From NCBI RefSeq assembly GCF_008298015.1, contig NZ_VTPX01000020.1, positions 1 through 44,457 of the forward strand: a stretch of 44,457 bases of DNA. Direction: 5' to 3'. The position numbers were made by a program, and so were the translations under genes. The stretch is from Salinicola corii. Its GTDB lineage: Bacteria > Pseudomonadota > Gammaproteobacteria > Pseudomonadales > Halomonadaceae. Each line of letters begins with the position of its first letter. Position 1 is the first letter of the stretch. The notes beneath the pieces are model-generated. The model worked only from the letters and a program-made list of their open reading frames with translations, did not search any database and was not told the DNA's origin. Positions 21,760 through 29,620 of the stretch are shown piece after piece.

Positions 21760-22355
21760 TGCCAATCATGACCAATCCCACAAGTACCGCTGACAAAATC
21801 CTTCAATGCGCGCGCTCCCTGATCATCGCTGGGGGGTACAACGGCTTCAGCTATGCAGACATCGCCGAAGTCGTAGGCATTCGCAAGGCGAGCATTCACC
21901 ATCATTTTCCCAGCAAGGTCGATCTGGTTCGTACGCTTCTGGAGCGATATCGCGAGGAGGCGGAAGCAGGGATTGCTGCGCTGGAACGTTATAACCCTGA
22001 CCCCGCAGATCAACTTCGCGCCTATGCAAACTACTGGGCGGCGTGTATCGCCGATCCCACCAACGCCTTCTGCGTATGCGCCTTGCTCGCGAGCCAGATA
22101 CCTGTGCTGCCGCCAGAGATCGTGCTCGAGGTTCGGGCGCATTTCCGCATGCTATCGGCATGGCTCACCGCTGTGCTGGACAAGGGCGCAGCGCAAGGCG
22201 TGTTCGTTCTGGCCGGTACCGCTCGATCCGAGGCGGAGGGATTCGTGGCGGGCGTACACGGTGCGATGTTGTCGGCTCGGGCCTATGGCGACGATAAGGT
22301 GTTCAAGGTCGTCACTGATTCCCTGATGGAAAAGCTCATGCCGAATCGCTCGTAA
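21759..22355 (+). CDS. TetR-family repressor of the chorismate mutase / redox cluster
   Basis: A 198-residue TetR/AcrR regulator. The helix-turn-helix is NGFSYADIAEVVGIRKASIH, followed by HHFPSKVDLV. The C-terminal half has FCVCALLASQIPVLP and ARSEAEGFVAGVHGAMLSAR, a pattern of TetR proteins near oxidoreductase genes. ATG 21759 follows AAGGTAG; ATG 21768 is also possible (see the promoter entry). TCTAC-type inverted repeats lie in its own promoter, before the downstream redox genes and before the upstream chorismate mutases, so it probably controls all of them. Confidence 0.8.
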   Translation: MPIMTNPTSTADKILQCARSLIIAGGYNGFSYADIAEVVGIRKASIHHHFPSKVDLVRTLLERYREEAEAGIAALERYNPDPADQLRAYANYWAACIADPTNAFCVCALLASQIPVLPPEIVLEVRAHFRMLSAWLTAVLDKGAAQGVFVLAGTARSEAEGFVAGVHGAMLSARAYGDDKVFKVVTDSLMEKLMPNRS

Positions 22356-22393
22356 AACCGAGCTGGCAAGGAAGGCTTCTGCACGATTTCATC

Positions 22394-22415
22394 GTCTACC
22401 ATCCAGTAGGTAGAC
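22394..22415. promoter_or_regulatory. TCTACC-type inverted repeat, distal site before the redox genes
   Basis: GTCTACC (22394-22400) and GGTAGAC (22409-22415) are exact inverted copies around ATCCAGTA. Twenty of its 22 bases equal the site at 20200-20221. It lies about 100 bp upstream of the DUF5666-like gene. Weak hexamers TTCATC and TAGACA flank it in the same arrangement as at 20194. Confidence 0.65.
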
Positions 22416-22483
22416 AACAAGCCGGGTCCCTGTTAGCCTTGGATCGGAAGGCGGCTAAACCCGTCCACATCAATCCATTTGCC

Positions 22484-22499
22484 TATCTACTAGTAGATA
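22484..22499. promoter_or_regulatory. Perfect 16-bp palindrome just before the DUF5666-like gene
   Basis: TATCTACTAGTAGATA is fully self-complementary and ends 13 bp before ATG 22513, next to the ribosome binding site GGAG. It has the half-site TCTAC/GTAGA in common with the sites at 20200, 21742 and 22394, but with no spacer. It probably binds the TetR protein encoded just upstream. Confidence 0.65.
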
Positions 22500-22512
22500 C
22501 CCTGGAGTCAAC

Positions 22513-23124
22513 ATGTTACGTCAACTTGTGGTGGGATTTGTGACTGCCGCGGCCATTGGCTCGGCGGCTGTCGCTCAGAGCGCCATGGCTGAGCCCATGA
22601 ACGTGCGCGGCGACGTGGTCAGCTTCAGCGGTCAGACATTGAAGGTGAACACGCGTGAAGGCGAGACCGTCGACATTGCGCTGGCGGAGGGAGCGGTGGT
22701 TTCGGGTGTCAGCCGTGCAGCGATTACCGACATCAAGCCCGGCGATTACGTCGGTATCGCTTCGCTTCCCATGAAGGACGGCGGTAGTGGCGCGCTCGAG
22801 GTGCTGATCTTCCCGCCAGCCCTGAAGGGCGCCGGCGAGGGCAGTTTCGGTTGGGATCTGAAGCCCCAAAGCACCATGACCAACGCCACGGTCGCAGACG
22901 CTGTCAAAGGTGTGGATGGCCGAACCGTTACCGTCACTTATCACGGGAAAGAGAAGACAATCACCATCCCCGAAGGAACGCCTGTCGTGACCCTGGCACC
23001 GGCCACCAAGGCCGATCTGACGCCGGGAGCGGTCGTCTTCGTCCCCGTCGAGAAAAGCACGGATGACAGCTTGACCGCGAAGCAGGTCGTCGTTGGCGCC
23101 AATGGTGTCGTCCCGCCGATGTGA
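22513..23124 (+). CDS. Exported DUF5666-like protein
   Basis: A 203-residue protein with a signal peptide (VVGFVTAAAIGSAAVAQSAM, cut after AMA at residue 26). The mature part looks like two small beta-barrels: NVRGDVVSFSGQTLKVNTRE with ADGAVVSG-like continuation and DIKPGDYVGIAS, then RTVTVTYHGKEKTITIPEGT and LTPGAVVFVPV. Such repeats are typical of the DUF5666 group, whose role is unknown. It is first in a run with a cytochrome b and a periplasmic molybdoenzyme, so it may be a partner or scaffold for them. GGAG 6 nt before the ATG. Confidence 0.7.
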   Translation: MLRQLVVGFVTAAAIGSAAVAQSAMAEPMNVRGDVVSFSGQTLKVNTREGETVDIALAEGAVVSGVSRAAITDIKPGDYVGIASLPMKDGGSGALEVLIFPPALKGAGEGSFGWDLKPQSTMTNATVADAVKGVDGRTVTVTYHGKEKTITIPEGTPVVTLAPATKADLTPGAVVFVPVEKSTDDSLTAKQVVVGANGVVPPM

Positions 23125-23235
23125 GTGGAGGTCGCCACCGGCCTGGATTCAGGATTCTGCCAGGCCGGTGGCGCGTTCGATCTCGCAAACGTTGCGCTGT
23201 TTCGACCCATGCCGCTAAACCATCAGGACCGACCC

Positions 23236-24108
23236 ATGAATCAGGAGACGCAACCGCTCCGCTCGACACCTCTCCAATCGACACCGCGTCGGCGAGCCAT
23301 CTTCATCCGACGCCATGCCGTGGTTACCCGCCTGTCGCACTGGCTGAACGTGGTGTGCCTGAGCTTTCTGATATTGAGTGGTCTCCAGATATTCAACGCC
23401 TATCCGCAACTCCACTGGGGCCAATACGGCATGGATTCCGATCCTGCCTTTCTCACGATAGGGGCGAGCGAGAGCCACGGGACGCCGCATGGCTTCGTCG
23501 AGATCGGCAGTGTCTCCGTGCCCACCACGGGTTTCCTGGGCCTGTCGAAGGTGGAAGGCGAGTGGACACCGCGTGCGTTTCCGACGTGGCTTACCTTTCC
23601 GTCCTATCAGGATCTTGCCGCTGGCCGGAACTGGCACTTCTTTTTCGCCTGGGTGTTCGTCATCAACGGTCTCGTCTACCTGGGATACGGTCTCGTCAGC
23701 GGACATTTCCGGCGTGACTTGACGCCGAAGGCGCAGGAGCTCGCACCGCGTCATTTCTGGCGGGAAATCGTCGATCATGCCCGCTTGCGCTTCCCCGCCG
23801 GCGAAGCTGCCCGGCACTATAACGTACTCCAGAAATTGACCTACATCGGTGTCATGGCAGGGCTGCTACCGCTGATGATACTGACGGGGTTGACCCTGTC
23901 GCCGGGCATGGACGCCGCGTTTCCGGCTCTTCTCGATATCTTTGGCGGGCGCCAGTCCGCCCGATCGCTTCACTTCATCACCGCTTCGCTGCTGGTCGTG
24001 TTCGTGATCGTTCACGTCGCCATGGTCATCCTCTCGGGGCCCTGGAACAACCTGCGCTCGATGGTCACGGGTCGCTATGCGATCCGCAGCAAGGAGCCTG
24101 ACGCATGA
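23236..24108 (+). CDS. Membrane cytochrome b (b561/hydrogenase type)
   Basis: The 290-residue protein has four or five hydrophobic segments. RHAVVTRLSHWLNVVCLSFL holds an early haem-ligand type His, WHFFFAWVFVINGLVYLGYG a second, and LHFITASLLVVFVIVHVAMV two more, as in diheme cytochromes b that pass electrons between quinone and a periplasmic partner. AGGA before ATG 23236 favours this start over 23125 or 23209. Its stop overlaps the start of the molybdoenzyme gene by 4 bp (ATGA), so the two are translated together and likely form one complex. Confidence 0.85.
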   Translation: MNQETQPLRSTPLQSTPRRRAIFIRRHAVVTRLSHWLNVVCLSFLILSGLQIFNAYPQLHWGQYGMDSDPAFLTIGASESHGTPHGFVEIGSVSVPTTGFLGLSKVEGEWTPRAFPTWLTFPSYQDLAAGRNWHFFFAWVFVINGLVYLGYGLVSGHFRRDLTPKAQELAPRHFWREIVDHARLRFPAGEAARHYNVLQKLTYIGVMAGLLPLMILTGLTLSPGMDAAFPALLDIFGGRQSARSLHFITASLLVVFVIVHVAMVILSGPWNNLRSMVTGRYAIRSKEPDA

Positions 24109-24878
24109 CAGATCTCAAGCGCCGTCGCTTTCTGATCAGCAGTGCGCTGGGCGTGAGCGCGCTGGCGCTGTCCGGCTGCGACAGGCTGGAACAGAGCCCC
24201 GAAGTGGGAGGCGTGATTCGCTCCGCCGAGAAGCTGACCATGAGCGCCCAGAGACTGCTGCTGGGCCGTGACGCGCTCGCCCGCGAATTTGCCGAAACGG
24301 ACATCTCGCCAGCGTTCCGCGTAAACGGAACCAGCGCCCCGGACGGTGAGGCGTATGCGCAACTGGTCGAAGGCAACTTCGCCAACTGGCGGTTGAAGAT
24401 CGACGGGCTCGTCGACCGGCCGCTGGAGCTCTCGCTGGCGGATCTCAAGAAGCTTCCTGCTCGCACCCAGATTACCCGTCACGACTGCGTCGAAGGGTGG
24501 AGTGCCATCGCCAAATGGACCGGTGTTCCGCTCGGAAGTCTTCTGGCGGCGACTGGACTCAAGCCCTCGGCGCGATTCGCGGTCTTCCATTGCGCCGACG
24601 AGCTCGAAAAGACGCTCGACGGCAGTGGCCGATACTATGAAAGCATCGACCTCATCGACGCTTTCCATCCGCAGACGATCCTCGCTTACCGGATGAATGA
24701 CCAGGAACTATCGGTGGGCCATGGCGCACCGTTGCGTCTCAGAGTCGAGCGGCAGCTGGGCTACAAGCAGACCAAGTACATCATGCACATCGAGATCGTC
24801 GACAGTTTCGCCGCCTTGTGGGGCGGCAGCGGCGGCTTCTGGGAAGATCGGGGATACGAATGGTACGCCGGCATTTAA
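24105..24878 (+). CDS. Molybdopterin-dependent oxidoreductase, sulfite-oxidase fold (MsrP/YedY-like)
   Basis: A 257-residue protein with an N-terminal twin-arginine signal (RRRFLISSALG, residues 6-16) and a lipobox LSGC (22-25). The catalytic domain has THD/RHDCVEGW with the molybdenum-ligand Cys128, SAIAKWTGVPL, and YKQTKYIMHIEIVD near the C-terminus, all typical of the SuoX/YedY fold. It is expected to be exported folded with its cofactor and anchored to the membrane as a lipoprotein. The neighbouring cytochrome b would be its redox partner, replacing MsrQ. The substrate is unknown; protein methionine sulfoxide is a guess from the family. Confidence 0.85.
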   Translation: MTDLKRRRFLISSALGVSALALSGCDRLEQSPEVGGVIRSAEKLTMSAQRLLLGRDALAREFAETDISPAFRVNGTSAPDGEAYAQLVEGNFANWRLKIDGLVDRPLELSLADLKKLPARTQITRHDCVEGWSAIAKWTGVPLGSLLAATGLKPSARFAVFHCADELEKTLDGSGRYYESIDLIDAFHPQTILAYRMNDQELSVGHGAPLRLRVERQLGYKQTKYIMHIEIVDSFAALWGGSGGFWEDRGYEWYAGI

Positions 24879-25051
24879 GTCGTTCGCCAACCCCAACCAG
24901 GGCGTTCGATCACTAAGTCGCTAGTGGTGAGATCATGCACCCGGCGCATTCTCCACAGAGAAGCGTTGGTGACTGGAAACGGTTCGAATCTGGGATTTGT
25001 CGTTTATCACGGGGTTTCAATAACTTCGTCAGTCCGCTAATGGATGGCTGT

Positions 25052-25612
25052 ATGAACAATATGTTGGATCCCTGTCTTGAGTTATCGATGAGATCACGGT
25101 GGCTCAAGGCATATTACTTCTTCCGGTCCGGATTTTCAGTCCTGTGGGTCGCGGCGTCGATGACCTTGGGACTTCAATCTGCCGAGATTGCGACGATTTT
25201 GCTGATCTTATATCCTGCCTGGGATGCGGTGGTTAACTTTATAGGCGCGCAGCAATTTGGCGGGCTGAGTTGGAATAAAGCGCAAGCCGCCAATGTCGTG
25301 GTAAGTGCGGTCGCAACGTTTGCCGTGGTCGTCAGCCTGCAACTGGGTGAAGATGTCGTTCTCGCTGTGTTCGGATCATGGGCCATCCTATGGGGGTTGT
25401 TGCAAGTCAATGCCGCCCTTCGGTTTTGGAAAGGTCTTGAGGCCCAATGGGCAATGGTCATGATACTGGGTGGTGCTCAGTCTATCTTTGTGGGTGCCTT
25501 TTTTATTTGGCTGTCACAGTTTGCAGTGCCATTGATAACCAACGTGGCTTATTTATGCATCGCTGCATGCTATCTGTTTTTTCATTGCGGCAATGTGGAT
25601 GACCGTGAGTGA
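25052..25612 (+). CDS. HdeD/DUF308-like integral membrane protein
   Basis: About 186 residues from ATG 25052, with six hydrophobic segments: WVAASMTLGL, IATILLILYPAWDAVVNFIG, VVVSAVATFAVVVSL, VVLAVFGSWAILWGLLQV, VMILGGAQSIFVGAFFIW and VAYLCIAACYLFF. The pattern of paired helices recalls HdeD-like membrane proteins, which are linked to acid or envelope stress. The start is uncertain: frames from 24935 and 25040 are also open, but the sequence before 25052 has no protein-like character. It stands alone, transcribed like the redox genes 170 bp upstream. Confidence 0.65.
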   Translation: MNNMLDPCLELSMRSRWLKAYYFFRSGFSVLWVAASMTLGLQSAEIATILLILYPAWDAVVNFIGAQQFGGLSWNKAQAANVVVSAVATFAVVVSLQLGEDVVLAVFGSWAILWGLLQVNAALRFWKGLEAQWAMVMILGGAQSIFVGAFFIWLSQFAVPLITNVAYLCIAACYLFFHCGNVDDRE

Positions 25613-25767
25613 TTTTCGCCGCTGATGCTCTTCGTCCGGGGAGTGTCACTGATATGAGATGCTTCCTCGATTTCGATTCACTTTCTGCGCATCTTGTAGC
25701 AGGCGCTGGACTCTCAGGGACTTCCGGGGAGGCAGTCCAGCACGTGGATGTCCGTATATGAAAAAAT

Positions 25768-25816
25768 AACCCGGCTATGGGAAAGAGTCAGCGGGGACCG
25801 TTTGCCATACCGGGTT
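25768..25816. repeat. Long-loop inverted repeat in an intergenic region
   Basis: AACCCGG(C)TATGG (25768-25780) pairs with CCATACCGGGTT (25805-25816), 12 bp with one bulged base, around a 24-nt loop. It could be an RNA structure in a transcript crossing this 880-bp gene-poor region (25613-26496), or a dimer binding site. No protein-coding signal is seen here. Confidence 0.4.
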
Positions 25817-25873
25817 GAAGCGGCCGCAGGGACGCTAGCCAGAACAGTAAATTTTTGGCGATAGAGTTCTGAT

Positions 25874-25898
25874 CGGTGTTTTCGATATAAAAACACCG
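25874..25898. terminator. Inverted repeat, possible bidirectional terminator
   Basis: CGGTGTTTT (25874-25882) and AAAACACCG (25890-25898) are exact inverted copies with a 7-nt loop. The arms contain T and A runs, so on either strand a stem with a U-rich segment forms. The surrounding 25900-25990 stretch is strongly AT-rich. It may end transcripts of the membrane-protein gene, though it lies 260 bp after it. Confidence 0.4.
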
Positions 25899-26298
25899 GA
25901 GCCGTGAATTTCTATCAATAAATTGCTTTTATCTTTATTTATTTAGTGATTATTGCGAAGTGTAAAGGGTTTTTTATCTTGTGAACCCATTAAGTCTACT
26001 TAGGTTTTTTGGGCTTTTCAGGAGCGCTGCTGGCGAAAAAAACCAAGTTTGCTTCAGATCTCTCCATTCGACGCAATGATTCGATGAATCACGGGCCGGC
26101 GTGCCGATAAAACCACTGAAGTGACAGCTGACTCCATCCACTCGCCTGTGGTCATGACACATATCGGCACAAACGGATGTGTCGTTCGTGATCCGGATCA
26201 ATTTGCCTTATGACTGAAAGATTCACCGTGCGAGGGACGATATCGCGGGGATGCCTCGGCAGGAAGCCATGAATGGCCGACGGGGAAGTAGGGTACTC

Positions 26299-26323
26299 GG
26301 GGAGCCGGTTTGACCGGTTCCCC
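26299..26323. terminator. Strong hairpin in the gap before the membrane-anchored protein gene
   Basis: GGGGAGCCGGT (26299-26309) pairs with ACCGGTTCCCC (26313-26323) around TTG, one G-T pair aside. The following CTTCTGTTTG is only modestly T-rich. It is a likely rho-independent or attenuator-type structure. Between 25900 and 26298 I see no coding signal. Confidence 0.5.
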
Positions 26324-26496
26324 CTTCTGTTTGGCGGAAGGCACCACTCATTGCGTTGCCTGGATCATTGCGAACGTCGATGCCATGGTCCAACGTGATA
26401 GCGGCGGGTTGCTCCCTGAGGGCAATTCGTTGATCCCTGGCCGTGTCACTCGTGGTGGACGGCGATGCCTTGGGGGAGGAGGTTGCGAGCACCGAT

Positions 26497-27135
26497 ATGA
26501 TGGATTGGATTTCCCAGAACAGCCCGGCCATCACGGCCTTGACCAGCGTGTGTACGCTCTTCGTCTGGCTGTTCTACGCGCAACTGCTTTACCTGAACTT
26601 CAGGCGCCAACGTCAACCCAAGATCATCATCAATCGTGGCTTCGGCCGCACGCTGCAGGCCCGTTGCGTCATCAGCAACATGAGCCCCGAGCCTATTTTC
26701 ATCGAGCACATCGTCGCGATACTGCATACCGACCGGGGGGCGCTCTCCAAGGATCTGATCGATTTCGAGGTGTCGCCGGACGAGAGAGAAGAAGCCGGTC
26801 GCTTGATCGAAACCACTCGGCAGGGGCCGATGCTCTCCGGCAGTTACAATCACATCGGCACTTTCCACGACATCATCGGCCGAATTCTCCGTTTTCACGG
26901 ACTTTCCTCCGACGACTTCCAGTCGATCGATGGGCGTACACTCCAGTCGATAGAGCTGCGGGTCATCGCCGTTTACGGCAGCGAGGACTCTCCCGTGGGG
27001 GCTGCCAGAACCTTTGAATTGACCATGGGGGAATCGGGCGAGGCGCTCGTGCCGACGCGTCTCGTGACTCGACGATATGCTTCGCGGCCGAGACGTCATC
27101 AGGTACGTAAGTGGATCCGTGACCTAGATGAATAG
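26497..27135 (+). CDS. Conserved membrane-anchored protein of unknown function
   Basis: About 212 residues from ATG 26497. One transmembrane helix near the N-terminus (PAITALTSVCTLFVWLFYAQ) is followed by a basic stretch FRRQRQPK and a cytoplasmic-looking beta-rich domain (CVISNMSPEPIFIEHIVAIL; SIELRVIAVYGSED). I do not recognise a named family. Frames from 26443 and GTG 26457 are alternative starts; GGAGG lies 14 nt before 26497, a little far. The gene converges on the flavoprotein gene, with 4 bp between the stops. Confidence 0.6.
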   Translation: MMDWISQNSPAITALTSVCTLFVWLFYAQLLYLNFRRQRQPKIIINRGFGRTLQARCVISNMSPEPIFIEHIVAILHTDRGALSKDLIDFEVSPDEREEAGRLIETTRQGPMLSGSYNHIGTFHDIIGRILRFHGLSSDDFQSIDGRTLQSIELRVIAVYGSEDSPVGAARTFELTMGESGEALVPTRLVTRRYASRPRRHQVRKWIRDLDE

Positions 27136-27139
27136 ACGC

Positions 27140-28222
27140 CTATCCCTCGAGCCGATGGTCGCCGTTGGAAGCTGCCGCTCGTCTCTCTTCTTCCAGCTTT
27201 AGAATCAGTTCGCCTGCCGGGAAGATGTCGCCTCGCGCTTTGCCGATACCGGCCCATTGCGCCCCGAAACCCGTTTCGCCTCGTTCCTTGGCCGCGGCAT
27301 TCAGTGCCTTGCCGAGATCGTAGGTGTTCGGATAGGCCGGGATATCTTCGCAGATGGCATCTTCGGCCCAAGCGGTAAACCGATTGACGAGGCAGCGTGC
27401 CGGGCGACCCGAAATCGCACGAGTCATCACGGTGCCCCCGCCGGACACCAGGCGAGCCCGATAGGCTTCGTCGGCCGCGCTCTCCGGGCAACGGATGAAA
27501 GCCGTTCCCAGTTGCGCCGCTGCCGCCCCCCAGTCCAGGGCGTGTTGGATATCGGCACCATCCATCAGGCCGCCCGCTGCTATGATCGGCAGAGATATCT
27601 CCTGGACGAGCTGGCGGGTCAGTGCTTGTGTCGATCGTCCTTCGTCAGTGGCATCGGGGTCGAACACGCCGCGATGGCCGCCCGCGCCCCACCCCTGGGC
27701 GACGATTGCATCGAGCCCGCGCTCCGCGATCTGCCGGGCCTCGGCAAGGCAGGTCGCGGTCGCCATCAGCCGACATCCCGCCTGGCGCAGCGCCTCGATC
27801 TGCTCGGGGCGGGGTAGGCCGAAATGGAAGCTGACGACGGCTGGGCGGGTCTCGAGCAGGACTTCGAGCATAGCGTCGCTCGCCTGAAAGGGCGAGTAGA
27901 TCTCCCTCAGCTGCTCCGGTGGCGTCGCGCCGAACGACTCGAACAGCGGGCGGGCGCGCTCGATCCAGCGGCGTTCGCGGTCGTTGTCACGCAGCGCCGG
28001 CGCGTGGCAGAAGACGTTGACGTTGAACGGCCGAGTCGTCAGGGCGCGGGTTTCCCGGATGGCCTTGCCTGCGCCCTCCGGCGTTGACGCGGCAACCCCC
28101 AGGGCGCCCAGCCCACCGGCGTTGGAGACCGCGGCCGCCATGGCCGGCGTCGCGACGCCCGCCATGGGCGCCTGGAAGATCGGCGCTTTCAAACCAAGGT
28201 CGTTGATGAATTCGCAAGTCAT
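27140..28222 (-). CDS. Nitronate monooxygenase-like FMN oxidoreductase
   Basis: The 360-residue TIM-barrel flavoprotein has the family landmarks: APIFQAPMAG at the start, SNAGGLGALG, VSFHFGLP, AQGWGAGGHRG (FMN phosphate loop with the catalytic-type His) and IIAAGGLMDG, AAAQLGTAFIRCPES. Class I nitronate monooxygenases oxidise toxic alkyl nitronates with O2. It lies 88 bp after hmp in the same direction, so both may answer nitrosative stress. GGGGAG 8 nt before ATG 28222 is its binding site. Its leader holds a striking triplicated initiation region (see that entry). Confidence 0.85.
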   Translation of the reverse strand: MTCEFINDLGLKAPIFQAPMAGVATPAMAAAVSNAGGLGALGVAASTPEGAGKAIRETRALTTRPFNVNVFCHAPALRDNDRERRWIERARPLFESFGATPPEQLREIYSPFQASDAMLEVLLETRPAVVSFHFGLPRPEQIEALRQAGCRLMATATCLAEARQIAERGLDAIVAQGWGAGGHRGVFDPDATDEGRSTQALTRQLVQEISLPIIAAGGLMDGADIQHALDWGAAAAQLGTAFIRCPESAADEAYRARLVSGGGTVMTRAISGRPARCLVNRFTAWAEDAICEDIPAYPNTYDLGKALNAAAKERGETGFGAQWAGIGKARGDIFPAGELILKLEEERRAAASNGDHRLEG

Positions 28223-28270
28223 GTCGCTATCTCCCCAGTCATGGCGTTGTTTCCCCGGTCATGGCGCTAT
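28211..28270 (-). repeat. Three tandem 20-bp copies of the translation start region
   Basis: On the minus strand the units read ATAGCGCCATGACCGGGGAA, ACAACGCCATGACTGGGGAG and ATAGCGACATGACTTGCGAA; the last holds the start of the flavoprotein gene. Each unit has an ATGA and, in the first two, a GGGGA ribosome-binding motif. Because the period is 20 (not a multiple of 3), each upstream ATG opens a 7-residue ORF (MTGETTP, 28239-28262; MTGEIAT, 28219-28242) that stops in the ATGA of the next start. The result is a chain of coupled starts. Confidence 0.75.
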
Positions 28271-28310
28271 TCAAGTGGTTTTGCGGCCCGAGCGTTCCAT
28301 CGTCATCCGG

Positions 28311-29531
28311 TCAGGCCGCCAGCGGCTGTGCTGGGCCGAAACATTCGTATCGGCGATCGCCGGCCGCCACGCCACGGGTTTCCAGCATCCGATCGATCCG
28401 GCTCATCATTGGTAGCGGCCCGCAGAAATAGTAGGTCGCTCCCCACCCGCCGATCCAGCGTTCGAGGTCTGCCGGTTCCAGCTCGCCGCGCTTGATCCCG
28501 GAGTCGCCGGCGCCATCCGCTTCGCCTGGCTCGCTTAAGCACACGTGCAGGCTGAAGTTCGGATGACGGCTGGCCAGCGTCTCCAGTTCGCGGGTGAACG
28601 GTCGCAGCCCGCCGTGGCGTACGGCCTGGATGAAGATCACCGGCTGCGACGGGGAGGCGTGCAGTGCCGCGTGGGCCATGGAGACCAGCGGCGTGGCACC
28701 GATGCCGCCGGCGATGAATACCAGCGGCTTGTCCGCCGATTCCGGCAGCTCGAGCGTGAACGCACCGCACGGCGGTGAGAGCTCGATCCGGTCGCCCTGG
28801 GCCAGGTCGTCGTGAATGCGGTTCGAGACATCGCCCCCGGGAGCCTCGCCATCCCCGGCCTCACGCTTGACGCTGATTCGATAAGCCGCGGCGCCCGGCG
28901 CGTTGGAGAGGCTGTAGTTGCGCATGGCGGTGTGGCCATCGGCATCCTGCACGCGAATCGAGACATACTGCCCCGGCAGGTGCGCGGGCGGCTCGCTGCC
29001 GTCCGCCGGCACCAGATAGAGGGAGACGATGTTGTCGCTCTCGCGCTCGCGCCGCACGATCGTGAACGGCTTGAATCCCGCCCACCCCTGATGCTCGCGC
29101 TGTTCGGCGTAGATCGTCCGTTCGCGCTCGATGAACACCCTGGCCAGTTCGCCGTAGGCCGCGGCCCAGGCATCTAGCACCTCGTCGGTGGCGGCGTCGC
29201 CCAGCACTTCCCGGATCGACGCCAGCAAGTGCTCGCCGACGATCGGGTAGTGTTCCGGCTGGATCGTCAACGAGGCGTGCTTCTGGGCGATCACCTCGAT
29301 GGCATCGGCGAGCGCCGCCGGATCGTCGATATGTTGGGCGTAGGCGAGAATGGCGCCGGCCAGGGCCCGCTGTTGACCGCCAGAGCGCTGATGCGCGGGA
29401 TTGAAGTAGTGCCGGACCTCGGGGTGGTGCGCGAACAGGCGGGCGTAGAAGTGGCGGGTCAGTGTCTCGCCATGCTGTCTCAGCACCGGGATGGTGCTCT
29501 TGACGATATCGGTCTGGGCGGTGGTTGGCAT
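28311..29531 (-). CDS. hmp: Flavohaemoglobin, nitric oxide dioxygenase
   Basis: The 406-residue protein has the three Hmp domains in order: globin (1-140) with haem-pocket Tyr29 and proximal His85, FAD domain with LPGQYVSIRV and MRNYSLSNAP, and NAD domain with VFIAGGIGATPLVSM and a C-terminal YYFCGPLPMM and ECFGP. It converts NO and O2 to nitrate with NAD(P)H in the cytoplasm. It is divergent from nsrR, the NO-sensing repressor that normally controls hmp, and an AT-rich inverted repeat fills the gap between them. Length and residues are those of an intact enzyme. Confidence 0.95.
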   Translation of the reverse strand: MPTTAQTDIVKSTIPVLRQHGETLTRHFYARLFAHHPEVRHYFNPAHQRSGGQQRALAGAILAYAQHIDDPAALADAIEVIAQKHASLTIQPEHYPIVGEHLLASIREVLGDAATDEVLDAWAAAYGELARVFIERERTIYAEQREHQGWAGFKPFTIVRRERESDNIVSLYLVPADGSEPPAHLPGQYVSIRVQDADGHTAMRNYSLSNAPGAAAYRISVKREAGDGEAPGGDVSNRIHDDLAQGDRIELSPPCGAFTLELPESADKPLVFIAGGIGATPLVSMAHAALHASPSQPVIFIQAVRHGGLRPFTRELETLASRHPNFSLHVCLSEPGEADGAGDSGIKRGELEPADLERWIGGWGATYYFCGPLPMMSRIDRMLETRGVAAGDRRYECFGPAQPLAA

Positions 29532-29561
29532 CTCGACTCCTCTGGCAGGATTTTAATCGGT

Positions 29562-29582
29562 ATTTTAAATGCCTATTTAAAT
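29562..29582. promoter_or_regulatory. AT-rich inverted repeat in the hmp-nsrR intergenic region (NsrR site candidate)
   Basis: ATTTTAAAT (29562-29570) and ATTTAAAT (29575-29582) are near-inverted copies in otherwise GC-rich DNA, 30 bp before hmp and 40 bp before nsrR. NsrR sites are AT-rich palindromes built on AATGCATTT-like halves; AAATGCCTATTT here is a reasonable but imperfect match. It probably mediates NO-dependent control of both genes. Confidence 0.5.
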
Positions 29583-29620
29583 GGGAGTATCATTTACCAA
29601 ATTATGGCTGTCAAGCGCTG

